Assembly: GCA_033032865.1 (NCBI GenBank) | Contig: JAWHQI010000710.1 | Coordinates: 124,001-188,000, forward strand | Source of the DNA: Dactylorhiza incarnata | Lineage: Eukaryota > Streptophyta > Magnoliopsida > Asparagales > Orchidaceae | Direction of reading: 5' to 3' | Length of the DNA: 64,000 nt | Program-made: the position numbers and the translations under genes | Shown here: piece after piece, positions 9,650-20,125 of the stretch | How positions within the stretch are numbered: position 1 is the first letter of the stretch | Layout: each line of letters starts with the position of its first letter | The notes under the pieces: generated by a model | Databases searched by the model: none | What the model saw: only the letters and a program-made list of their open reading frames with translations | Told to the model about the DNA's origin: nothing

Positions 9650-11480
9650 TATTTAGGTAGAGGAGTAACTGTTCTGTCATCGTATCGGTACGCGTTACCG
9701 ACACGGATATTAGAACAGTTACATGTGCACTTTTCTTTTCATAGACCCATTAGCTAGAACTCTTAAAGTTCAGAATAAGTCATGCTGGGAGGACAATAAC
9801 CCCAGTAGTTATCTTACTTTTCTTGCAATTTCAGTTTATCTAGTTTGTTTAGTTAGTTTTACTTTATTTTAGTCTGTATTTTTTTCTTTTGTTTTTGCGG
9901 AGCTCACCCATGCAGGTCCTTCTTCTGGATGGCGGATGTTGCAGCTTCTTCTTGGTTTACATGCCAATCTTCTGGTATGCTCATTTCTAAGAATTGGGTA
10001 CTATCTTCCCCTAGCTCTTTTCTGAATTTCATAGGTATATATTGTGTGTATTGTCTAGTTTAAGTCCGGGGGAGAGATATTTGTTGTACCCAATGCACGT
10101 GCACATATCCGTGCATGCTAGAAGTATTTTATTTGAGTTAATTTTATTTGTTCATCTTCATCGCACACCACAACACCCACATGAGCGCGTACTCATCTGT
10201 ATGCGTGCTCTGAGTTGAATGTAATTCTTCTGCTTATTTAGGAATGTCTAGGTGCTGGCTTAGGACTATGTATCGGAGTAAAATGTTGACTCCAGTAGTG
10301 CTCCTAGTCAAGTGCTCGGTTGCATTGAAATTTGTGTAGATTAGACTTCTTTTTATACTTATGGTTTTATATTTTTCTAGTAGTGTAAATATTGTTTACT
10401 ATACTCAAATGGTGAATCCTGTGTGAATCAAACAGTAGCATAGGGTTGTGTATAAATGATCGCTAGACTCGTATTGCTTGAGTCGGGAGAAAGGTGAATC
10501 TTTCTCGGTGACTAGAACTTGCCCCTAGCGATTCTTGAAGCATAGGCATAGGATAGTTCTAGTGCGTGAGAATGACGTAGGCCATCATTTTGGCCCGGTT
10601 GAGCCCTTTTGCCATTCCTAATATCTTCCCTCGCTAGCCCCGTTGTGCCTACCCCATTCTCTTGGTGTAGCTCCACTATTGTTCACCAAATCCTAAACGC
10701 CAATCCTAGTTGCAAACCCAAATTTGAGCTTTAGTCGTGTTATATTTTCATTATTGGGGTGTTGATGTGGTGAATTTCTTTTGTTAAAAAGTGGTTGTGA
10801 TTTATTGCTCAATTTGCTGAAAATGATATGAAAAGAAAAAAATGAGAAAAAGAAAAAGAAGTGAAAAAAAAGACGAGCTTAATTAATTAAATCTTTGTAT
10901 AAATTTATGATTGGGAGTAGGCGGTGCACACACCCATGTTGTTATGTTCAAGTCTGGGGGTGTGGTGTACCCGCGTGTTTGTGTGGTGCTTGAGGATGGT
11001 TTATTGCATTAGCTCATTTGGGTTAGGTGTGTAAAAGCCCCCTTATTTATCTTTGTTTACCTCACCGTAACCCATGCCCCATTAAAAACCTAAAGCCCTA
11101 CCGACTCGCGCTATGAACCAATCTAGTGTTGTGGAGAGAATATGACCGGGCGAGCTTATGGTTACCGACACCGATGGATTTCGGTGGAGTTTGTCCTGCA
11201 CCCTAATCTTGAGCAATGCTCATCTCAGCGCTTAGTTTAGTTTATCCGTATGCGTGACCGAATGATTCACCGTAGTTCACCATTTTGTGTAGTTGTAATA
11301 TGCTTTTACTATTTTAGAAATCTATTAACTGTTTGTATAATGATAAATCTTCTCTATCATTTTTCTTATGCACGTGAGCATGCGACTTCGCATCGTACTC
11401 TGTGTTGTAATTTTGAGCCATCTACATTTCTTTCTCCGTTTTCTTAGAACTTGTTTGCTCGGGACGCACAAACAGGTAAG
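9650..11480 (+). other. long non-coding interior of the non-autonomous element
   Basis: No open frame of note over 1.8 kb. It contains polypurine-like motifs AAGTCCGGGGGAGAG (about 10062) and AAGTCTGGGGGTGTG (about 10950), matching the motif directly before the 3' LTR. It also contains an A-rich patch (about 10830-10880). A structured conserved non-coding domain is typical of LARD elements. Confidence 0.6.
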
Positions 11481-11490
11481 TCTGGGGGTG
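11478..11490 (+). other. polypurine tract
   Basis: AAGTCTGGGGGTG lies immediately before the 3' LTR start TGATGAG, the place for plus-strand DNA priming. Confidence 0.6.
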
Positions 11491-13239
11491 TGATGAGTCC
11501 CAGTTATATACTCTTTTTCGGACTCATCTGGGCCTATTTTCATGCATTTGCACTTCACTTGTTGTTCATTATTGCTTATATTTCACTTGAACACATTTCC
11601 TTGCTAAGTGCTTTGTTGTGGCCCATTGTGGTGCGCAATTGCGGGCTATGTTTGTTGAGGGTTAGCACATGGTGCTCCCCGACCCTTTTTCTGTTTGTTG
11701 GATTGAGCTGGAGGGGTATTCTCAGCTGAGTCGTTTTTTATGCAGGTGGATGGATCATCTGATTTTTACCCATTTTTCATTACTGCATATATCGCACGGT
11801 TGTGCGTTTTCCTTGACGCACGGACGGTTGCGGTCGTGCGCCTTCATCTCGGGTAGAAAACGATGTTCTGTCATTGATCGTGCGTCTTTACGCATGGGCA
11901 ATTGCCCGTGCGTGAAGGAATCGCACGATTGGCCTGTTTAGCATTATTTTTGGCCATCTGGATTTGTCCGTGCATTTTTACGCACGAGCAGCTTCGGCCG
12001 TGCTTGAGTTGTCTTCCCGACCTCCCATCTTAATTAATTTCACACAGTTCACGCATGGTCATGTGTTCGACCGTGCGTAACCAAATTTCTGATTGTTTTC
12101 TATAAAAGCGCAGATTTCCGACCTAATCTGGATCGATCTTCTTTCCCTCGCCCAAGAGTTCCAATTCCGGACTTTTTCGCCGCTCCATCGCCACCCACCT
12201 TAAGGAGGAGCTCCGACCACCATTTCCTTGCAAATCTAAAGCCGGAGCATCCTCTCGGCCATCTCCATCATCCAAGTACTTCAAGGAGAGGATTCCACGC
12301 ACATCTTCATCGCCAAACAAAGAGTTCTTCGCATCGAACGTGACCGGATTGTAGTTTATCGGAGAAGACGGGTCCATTGGGAGGAAGTGACAGCCCTCCT
12401 CTACCCTGGACGATAGCTGGGACCGAGCTAAGATGCTGATTGACAACCCGACGATTCCTACCGTAAATCTACAACAAGCCTCCGGATTCTGTTGTATCTC
12501 TTGCCTTTTTCTCTTATTTGTGTAGATGTACATGAATGTAATCTTCATTATTTGATGATGTGCACTATAAACCTTGCTTTGTAATGTTTATTTCATTTTT
12601 ATGAAATTAACTTGTTTATTTGTGAATTTGAGGTGCGCCACCAAATCCACTCCACCCTCCACTTCATTCCGCTAGCCTTCTCGTCCATTCCATGTGCCTA
12701 CTCTAGCATCCGCCAAGCTAAGCGGTGCTAACAGACCATGTAATCCACCTCGACTCCGCTGGTGCGAATCATTCCATCCGCAAGCCTACTCTTCCATATG
12801 CACAGCGAAGCGGTGCATAACGGCCCGTGTAATCCATCCGCCTAGCCAAGAGGTGCTAAAGGCCCTCAAACCTTTCCGCAGTTACACTCACCTCATCAGC
12901 TAGCCTACTCGTCCATCCGCCTTACGAAGTAGAGCATAGCGGCTTGCATAGTTTCCATCCTCCCGGCGAAGCAGCGCATAGCGGCCGGCATAAGATTAGT
13001 TTAGTTCTTTTCTTTTATTTTCCACAATCCAAATCACCCCTTTTTCGCAATCCATTCGACCTAAAGGACTTCGATCTCAAGTCCTTCCTCGATAGATAAC
13101 TCCACCTTACTGTGTTCCTTCTAGATTCGATACTTGGGGATTCATTCCCACATTTTTTATTACTTGAATGATCGGTACACTGCCATTTTGTGCCGCAGTC
13201 TCGCTACCGCCTATAGCGGTGTGCTAGATTCGCGCATTA
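11491..13239 (+). mobile_element. 3' LTR of the non-autonomous element
   Basis: Collinear with 6601-8368 with scattered substitutions and small indels (roughly 90% alike by eye), indicating an old insertion. The TATA box is at 12101-12108. Confidence 0.85.
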
Positions 13240-14956
13240 ATTAGACGACTTCATTAAAAGACATATGGCCAGAAGTCATCTGCTCGCGCGGCTTCCACTA
13301 CGCGATGAACGAATTAAATCCTCCTATCCTACCCAAATCGCTGTACCCATCGACCACCTCGAAAATGGCTTCAGGATTCCGCCGCCACTTGAAGTTATAG
13401 CGATTTTTGACCCATACAAAGTTGTGCCCGGACAGCTCCCACCGAATTCAATCGCCTCCATCTACAACATCATCTCCTATTTGCGGTCTGAAGGAGTTTG
13501 ATTCTCCATCGACCTGTTTAGGATGTTTTTGTCCGTGCGGTTTATCCCAGACACATTTACTTTGGGTGCAGGGGGCTGAAAGTCGTCAACTTGGCGAATA
13601 AGGTCACGAGCTGGTCATAGAGGTATATAATCGTCGAGGGCCAGCTCGGGCTGTTGCTGGTCAACCCACATGTGCGGGATGAGGCGGCCTTCCGACCAGC
13701 TGATACTTGAAAAATCAAGCTGGAGACCTGTAAGTTCCTTGAGAACGAGCGGCTTGATGTAAACAATTACATCCCGTTGTTCTCAGAGTTGGAGGATATC
13801 CGACCCGAAGACAGTAAGTTTCTCACAACTCGAAATTTTTGACCGCGTGACCTGTCTGATTAAACTTTTGACTTTGCTTTGCAACCGTTGCTATCGTCCG
13901 AAAGAACAAGCCGGTCAGCCCGGCTGGTCTGGTTTTGACTTAAAGGGAGAAGCGGCGAAGGAAGAGCAAGCCGCAGTCTTCTAAGGAGGAGGGCTCGGCC
14001 TCTTGAAGCGAATTAGAGCTTCTCTGTTCCTATTGTAATCCAAGATACCTGCGGGGCAACCCGACCATTTGTTGGCACCCGGATGATGACTGCGTGCAGG
14101 TGTCAACCATGCTCCCGCACTGGGGGAGCGAAAAAATTAGCGGCCATGCATTAGCCGTCGGTGCTGCTATGTATGGTCGGAAGATGCTGAAAAAGCTAAG
14201 GAAAGTTCCGGAGTAGGAGCTCTCCAGATTGGTCGCACAAGCGGGGGCATGGGGCTTTGCGGCTAATCACTTCATGGGCTTATCGTACAAGCGGCTAATT
14301 TCAGCCCATACATACTTGGAAAAGAAAATGCCGAGAAGGCTGAAGAGATTGCACGGTTAAAGGAAGACGCGGTGGTATGTTATCTGATGAATATTTGTGC
14401 GGTCTGTTTTCCACAAACCGTGCGGTCTAACCCTTTTCTCTTTTTTCAGAAGCAATGTGATATAGAAAATCCAGTCTTCCAAGACAAAGTCTTCCCTTAT
14501 GTCGCCAAGGGGATTGATGCCACCTTGAACATTTTGAGAAGTCGCGACGGTCTGTCATCGGGCTTCGAAGATTTCTGCTTCTCGGATGTGAATCCTTCCT
14601 TGAAGAAGAAATTAGATGACATTGACCGCAAAGCAAAAGGAAAAGAGAAGGTCAGTAGATCAGAAGAGGACGAAAATGATGTGGATGGAACCGTCACGGA
14701 TAATGAAACCGTTGTGGTTAATGAAACCGATGTAGATCAAGAGGACGCTTATGACGATGAGGCCGCTGCTGATGATGGAGAGGGTTCATCTTCCGAAACC
14801 GATACCTCTGGAGATGAGGCTGATCGGGTTGGGGACCTAAAGGATGAAGGCTCAAGCAGCAGTTTGTCAAGCTCCTCATCGGTCAGTGGAGGCTATTCGC
14901 CCGATGTCGACATTGAAGGTGGAGGAGATTCAAGCTCTCCAAGGAGAAAAGACTAA

Positions 14957-15884
14957 GATCAGGCGAATAGTGTTTTGTTATTTTTGGAATTTTCTTTTGT
15001 ATAACCGATGACTTGATTTTGTTAGCCGGTCGGTCTGAATGATGTAAATTTATATTTTGAAAATGAATGAAAGACATTACCTGTTCGGCAGTCTAGCTTT
15101 TGTGACTTACTTGTGATTGTTGTGATCTTTGATCTCCTTCAAACTGTAAGTTCTTTGGAATTAAGTCGTGTGGTTTAATATCAACCCGAGCAATCAGAAG
15201 TTTGAGTTCCGAGAATTTCAAGTAAATAGCTGCCCGAATGTTATAAATGCTACTCGGACGGTTTATCTCTGAGATCAATCCTGACCCAGTGAATTAATCA
15301 TAGCCAGAATTTGCCAAACATAATAAATTTCACCCATAAGTAGTGCAGCTTCAAATATAATCTGAGCGGATAGAAGTTTGGGCTCTTAAGAATCCCAAAT
15401 GAATAGACCCAGCGAGTTAGTCGGATGCTGACCATAACTCTAAGTCGCTAGTCATAATAGATGAATCCCAATCGTGAGTTGTGTGGTTTGGATATATCCC
15501 GGGCGATTAATAACTCATATTCCACAAGGATTTGAGTTAGCAATATCAAGTCGCGCGATTACTTCTTGACTCGTGCGACTGCTTATTTAAAACCCAAATA
15601 CTTAGATATTTTTAGCAATTCCCTGATAGAATGGCATATGTAAAGAGAATAGTCAATAAGTCGCACGGTCATCGCATAATCCGGGCGACTAATAAATGGA
15701 AATTTTCCTCTTTCTGAAGCTTGAATCATTTTCACAAGTATATGCAATAATCAGTAAGCTCGTGTGGTCAGCATACAATCTGGGCGACCAATAATTTGAA
15801 TTCCTTTTCTGAAATTTTAGACATTCTCGCAAGTATAAGCAACAGTCGGTGAGTTCACGCGGTCGGTAAACCCAAAATGGCTAC
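14957..15884. other. spacer between aORF2 and pol, Tat copy A
   Basis: No coding frame. Sequence aligns with 38037-38930 in copy B and holds degenerate, repeat-like phrases (AAGTATAAGCAACAGTC, GTCGCACGGTC, CGGGCGACTAATAA). It probably includes the 3' UTRs of the converging antisense and pol transcripts. Confidence 0.55.
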
Positions 15885-16364
15885 CACATTCTCCTGAATG
15901 TACCTCATGGAGTATTATTGGAACTTCTACTTCTGAAACACATCGTGCCAAAGGAGAAATGAGAGTCTTCCTGTAGAAGACTCCTGCCACCAAGCAATAG
16001 TAAGCTGTCTTTCTTCTAAATCTTCTTCTATCCTTGATGGATGGATGGAATTCCCCTTTTGATAAGTATAGCTCGTAGGGATCCTTCCAAGAAGGATGCT
16101 GATCAATCATTCTATGATACATTGCTCCCACATTTTAAGGCCTAAAGGCAACACGAGATAACAATAACACACATCGTTCGTAATGAAAGACGTATGGGGG
16201 ATGTTGGTCTTATGCATTTTGATTTGGTGGTACCCAGAAAATGCATCTAAAAAGCTCATGAAGTTATACCCAACCGCAGAATCTACTAAAACATCTATCC
16301 GAGGCAAAGGGTAGCAATCTTTGGGGAACACTTTATTGAGCTTTGTAAAGTCTACACACATACG

Positions 16365-16401
<37 letters not shown>

Positions 16402-17843
16402 ATTTTTTCACCATTACAACATTAGACATCCAGGTGGGATATTGGATTTCAGAAATAAAATTGGCTTTAAGAAGCCTGGAAACTTCTTCTCTAATGGGCA
16501 CCGCCAGTTTAGTTTCCACCTCCCTTTTCTTCTATTGGATTGTCTTGAAATCGGGAGAGACGTTGAGATGATGGCAAGCGACATCCGGATCCACTCCGGG
16601 CATATCCTCCGCCGACCAGGCAAAGAGGTCCAAGTTCTCCAAAAGACATGAGATTAGTTGAACCTTCTCCTCTTCTGATAGCTCAGCATTAACAATCATC
16701 TTCTTCTCTTCCCCCTCATCAATGGGGACCTCTTGGGTTACCTGGTTAGGTTCCAGGTGAGCCCCTTCTCTATCCTTACTCTCTTCCGCATCTTCTGGAG
16801 GCTTAGCAACTTCAAGGATTTCAACTAGAAGTTCAGGAAGTGGAATGTCAGTGACCATGTTGACAGTTTGCACGTTGTATTCTCGAGCTACTTTCGGATT
16901 ACTCCGAATCCGATATTGTCTTCCTTCGGCTACAAACTTGAGGGCTAGATGGAAGGTAGAATCTACCACTCTGTAAGCATTCAGAATTGGCCTTCCGAGG
17001 ATGGCACAGTAACTGCTCGGGGCATCCACCACCACAAAGTTGATCAACATCGTTATTCCTCCCAGAGATACCAGAAGATTTACACAACCCTCCACTTCCT
17101 TCTACTCTCCCGAGAGGCCGTAGAGGGGCCCTTCGGTGGAAAACATAGGCTTTCCAGTCGTCAGGGCTTCACAATTTGGGCGGAAGAGAAGGTTGACTGA
17201 ACTGCCCATGTCAATCAAAATCTTGTGTACTGTGTAATTCTCGATGATGTCTTTGATCACCACGGCGTCATCAAAAGGATTTGCATTTGGAGGAAGGTCC
17301 TCTTGGCCAAAAGTGACGATCGAGCTTTTAGGAGCAGAAGTTGAGATGGCCGCCACTTACTGCTTAAAGACCCTCGCAACACTTGATTTGCTAGAGGACT
17401 CGGGTCCTGCTCCCCCAAGAATACAGTAGATGTTGCTGAGGGGACCTTCTTCATTCACCTCGATGCATTCTGTTGTAGGACGAGTATCCCCATAGCAGCC
17501 GACGTCTTCGACGTCGACACATTCCCAAGTAACCTCAGCTGCTTCTTTTCCTTTTTCAACCGATGGTTCAACAGGCACTTCCTTCTGGATCAGGCCTCGG
17601 AGCTTTCCCTCTCCCAAAAACCTTTCTATCAGCAAGCGGAGGGCCCGACAATTCTCAGTCAGATGCCCTCCCTCTTTATGGTATTCACAGAATAGGTTCG
17701 GATTTCGATTTCAAACATCCGACCTTAGGGGAGAAGGCCTCTTGAAATCTGGCCTCTTCTGAAGAATTTGGACAACTTCGTCCATAGTGACATTAAGGGG
17801 GGTGAATGATTCTTGTGAATCGTCATATTGGATGGATGGAGCA
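15885..17843 (-). pseudogene. gag-pol remnant of Tat copy A (gag tail, protease, RT start, H2C2)
   Basis: Reading down the minus strand: gag knuckle-like tail (to about 17640), protease around 17200 (IDMGSSVNLLFRP; the active site reads DMG instead of DSG/DTG), linker, then the RT start (MCVDFTKLNKVFPKDCYPLPRIDV at about 16300) through FLDAFSGYHQIKMHK to LGLK at about 16140. RT then breaks off and is fused at about 16100 to the linker before integrase (SWKDPYELYLSKGEFHPS) and the H2C2 zinc region (HEVHSGECGSHFG, about 15890). RT catalytic YVDD, both RNase H domains and the integrase core are missing. Nonsense codons lie at 17357-17359 and 17099-17101. A 30-C run at 16371-16400 breaks the RT frame. 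Confidence 0.8.
16371..16400. repeat. poly-C run (30 C) inside the RT coding region
   Basis: Replaces the segment read as TTTTCCTCCTGACC at 29575-29590 in copy C. A 27-C run occupies the same site in copy B (44908-44934). Lengths may be affected by assembly. Confidence 0.9.
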
Positions 17844-19217
17844 TGATGTTTAAATTTTTAAAAGCTTTGCAAAACCTTTCCGGGAGAGGATAATAGAATT
17901 AGGCAGGCGCTTTCGAGGAGTTTCGCGAGTACTCCTACTTCGAGAAACTAACCGTTATCCTATTTCGAGGAATCTTTTCTTCTTTCAAAATATCGACGAT
18001 TACGCCCGGGCTACGACGCCTAATTCTCTAAATGTGTAAATAGAAAAGGAGAGAGTTTTGCAAGTTTTTGGAATTATATTATCCAAACTAATCTTTCGAC
18101 GAAGGCAAGCACACCTTATCACGTATAGTATAGGAAAATTATCAAGATCGTATTTTTCCAAGAACTTGTTGATTATTTTTACTTTGAGAACACGCTATTA
18201 TTCTACCGAGAGTAAAAGATGTGATTTGCGATAATTAAGAAGCGGAAATGACTATAAACGCGGGCTTGGTGTGTGTTTAGCAAAAACCAAGAAAAACGAT
18301 AGAAAAGAAAAGGATGCACTAAATTTAAAACGCACGCACTCTACAGAATTGAAATGACACAATTGCAATATCTGCCCAAATAGGTAGAGGAGAAATAAAT
18401 GCGTGAGCAAGTTCTACCCGAACGGGTTGACGGGAAATAAATACGGTGCAAAAAATAAAACTAAGCAATTGAATTGAAATCTAAGTTACAAAAATAAAAA
18501 CAAAAGTTATTCACCTACACACACACACTTACTTAAAGAAAAAGAAGAAAAAAATAAAAGAAACAAAGACACGCATAAAAACTATTCTCATAAACACACA
18601 CACAACTTTAAATTGAAATCTAAGTTAATAAAAACTACAACAAAATCTAAATCTCATACACACACACACTTACAATAAGAGGAACTAAATTAAAATAAAC
18701 ATACAACACTAACTCATACACTAACACACTCAACATAGACAAAAGAAGAACAAGAAGAGCAAGAACAAAAATATATATTGATTGAAATAAAGTTTTACAA
18801 CTATTTCAAGAAAGTCTAAACTTGGAGGGCCCAAACAAGAGCAAGGAAATACATAAAACGAAACTCACATACACTCATAAGAACTCTAAAATAAGTCTAA
18901 AAAAAACTCACAAGAACACTTACTTAGGGTTCTAAATATATGAACCTTTAAAACAAGGGAGGAGCCCCATTATTTATAGGCAAAGAGGGGGCTGCCTATA
19001 GCAAAAAATGAAATATTTAAAGGAGCTAGTGGGAAGCAGCTGGAGGTTCTAGAAGGAGAGTGTGTTGGACAGCTTGCTGGATGGAGAGCTGGCGGGTTGG
19101 GGTGCGAATAGCAACTTGCAGGTTGGAGTGCGGATACCTGGATTTAATCCAGCAAAAATTTAGCTTCCTGGATTCGATCCCGTGCCAAATAGAGAGGCTA
19201 GCAAAATCAAGTCCATT
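17844..19217 (-). mobile_element. solo-LTR-like insertion in Tat copy A gag
   Basis: Homology to Tat gag stops at 17843. The 1374-bp segment is flanked by GGAGCA (17838-17843 and 19218-19223). On the minus strand it has a CCTATAAATAATGGGGC promoter-like box (about 18975) and an AATCAATATATA poly-A-like signal (about 18780), and it ends AACATCA, all LTR-like. No coding frame is present. The sequence after 19223 does not clearly resume Tat gag, so the direct repeat could be chance. Confidence 0.4.
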
Positions 19218-19317
19218 GGAGCAACCGCGCTAATCTGTAGAGACAAGAATATATATATACATTTATAAATATAAATATAAATATATATATTATAGTATGA
19301 TAAAAAAAGAGAGTATA

Positions 19318-19590
19318 AAATAGACGGGAAGGGAAACTCGACATCCTGTCCCGTCGATCGACCGGAAGGGATTTTGATCGGGACTTTGGCCTAGGGAGGA
19401 GCTGATCGACGGGAAGAACAAAAATCGACAGCCCGTCCCGTTGATCGACGGAAAGGGCTTAAGAAAAGTCGACAGCACGTCCCGTCGATCGACGGGAAAG
19501 GCATAAGGAAAAAAAACAGTTATAAAATTGCCAGGATCGACACCCCGTCCCATAGATCGACGGGATGGGATACCGATCGACAGGACTGGG
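19318..19590. repeat. degenerate tandem repeat around palindrome CCCGTCGATCGACGGG
   Basis: Perfect at about 19481, with variants near 19341, 19437 and 19545. Units are irregular (45-95 bp). The minus-strand frame through it reads repeated SIDGTGCR-like peptides, a product of the repeat. Function unknown. Confidence 0.65.
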
Positions 19591-19766
19591 TTCACCTCAA
19601 AAACAATAAGTTTTTACAAAAAGAGTTTTTATTTATTTATTTAACTTTATTTATAGCTTATATTTACATATATAACAAATAGCTTTTTATTTAATAAGTA
19701 TTTTACATATTCATTTACATATATTTAGTATACTTTATATATATATATATATACGAGTGACAGTGC

Positions 19767-19786
19767 ACGGGGGGCCCCCCGTGCGG
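19767..19786. repeat. perfect 20-bp GC palindrome
   Basis: GCACGGGGGGCCCCCCGTGC is exactly self-complementary and stands between an (AT)n tract (19736-19755) and the CGACATT minisatellite. Confidence 0.95.
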
Positions 19787-20125
19787 GCAACATTTGTTGT
19801 GGGGGACGACATTTATCGTGGGGGGCGATATTAGGGTTTAGGGTTTTGGTTTTAGGGATGTCGGACGACATCTATCGTGGGGCGACATTAGTCTTGGGGG
19901 CGACATTAGTCTTGGGGGCGATATTATTGTGGGGGCGACATTTGTCGTGGGGGGGGGAGACATTTGTCGTGGGGGAGACATTAAGCGTGAGGGGCAACAT
20001 TATTCTCGAGGTGCAACATTCGGCGTTGTGGAGACATTCGTCGTGGTAGCGACATTAGTCATGGATGGCGAGATTTGTTGTGGGGGCAACATTTGTCTTG
20101 GAGGACGACATTTGTCTTGAAAATC
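19787..20125. repeat. about 20-bp minisatellite (CGACATTTGTCGTGGGGG type) with telomere-like insert
   Basis: About 15 degenerate units of GCGACATTTGTCGTGGGGG form, each containing the inverted pair CGACA/TGTCG. At about 19831-19857 a plant telomere-like run (TTAGGGTTTAGGG, then TTTTAGGG) interrupts it. Confidence 0.75.

Larger units (their letters stand above)
6601..13239 (+). mobile_element. non-autonomous LTR element (TR-GAG/LARD type) nested in aORF2
   Basis: Two direct LTRs (6601-8368 and 11491-13239) bound a 3.1-kb interior. LTRs begin TGATGAGTCCC and end CACATCA/CGCATTA. Flanks are GTTAG (6596-6600) and ATTAG (13240-13244), a 5-bp target-site duplication with one mismatch. Comparison with copy B's uninterrupted aORF2 confirms the empty site. 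A tRNA-Asp primer-binding site follows the 5' LTR. The interior encodes only a zinc-knuckle protein. There is no protease, RT or integrase, so it must depend on another element's enzymes. Confidence 0.85.
6480..14956 (+). pseudogene. aORF2 of Tat copy A: Transposase_28-like antisense protein, split by a nested element
   Basis: Starts at ATG 6480 (MARAKSKSKRSDK, basic). After about 40 codons it is cut at 6600 by the element ending at 13239, then resumes at 13240 (DDFIKRHMARSHLL). The central segment around 13380-13540 matches the plant 'putative gypsy type transposon' domain (Transposase_28, PF04195 type): PLEVIAIF, VVPGQLPPNSIASIYN, YLRSEGV. A first intron has donor ACA/GTAAGT at about 13815, but the acceptor has lost its AG here. 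A second intron at 14375-14449 (GTATGT...TTTTCAG) joins in phase to the last exon, 14450-14956. That exon is acidic and Ser-rich and ends RRKD. Several stops (for example after SEGV near 13500) make it a pseudogene. Copy B preserves the same exons. Confidence 0.6.
3052..17843 (-). mobile_element. Tat-lineage Ty3/gypsy element copy A, truncated and interrupted
   Basis: In plus coordinates the order is LTR (3052-3917), two plus-strand genes (antisense to pol), a spacer, then minus-strand pol and gag remnants up to 17843. That order is typical of Tat-lineage elements with antisense ORFs downstream of integrase, such as the Grande and RIRE2 type. Copy B at 32193-45309 aligns along most of its length. 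Copy A lacks integrase and most of RT/RNase H through two deletions, is split at 6601-13239 by a nested element, and loses homology to gag at 17843. The far LTR is not visible. Confidence 0.75.

Noticed and set aside
19290..19595. 101-codon minus-strand frame with SIDGTGCR repeats
   Set aside because: Product of the palindromic tandem repeat; no start context and no conserved domain.
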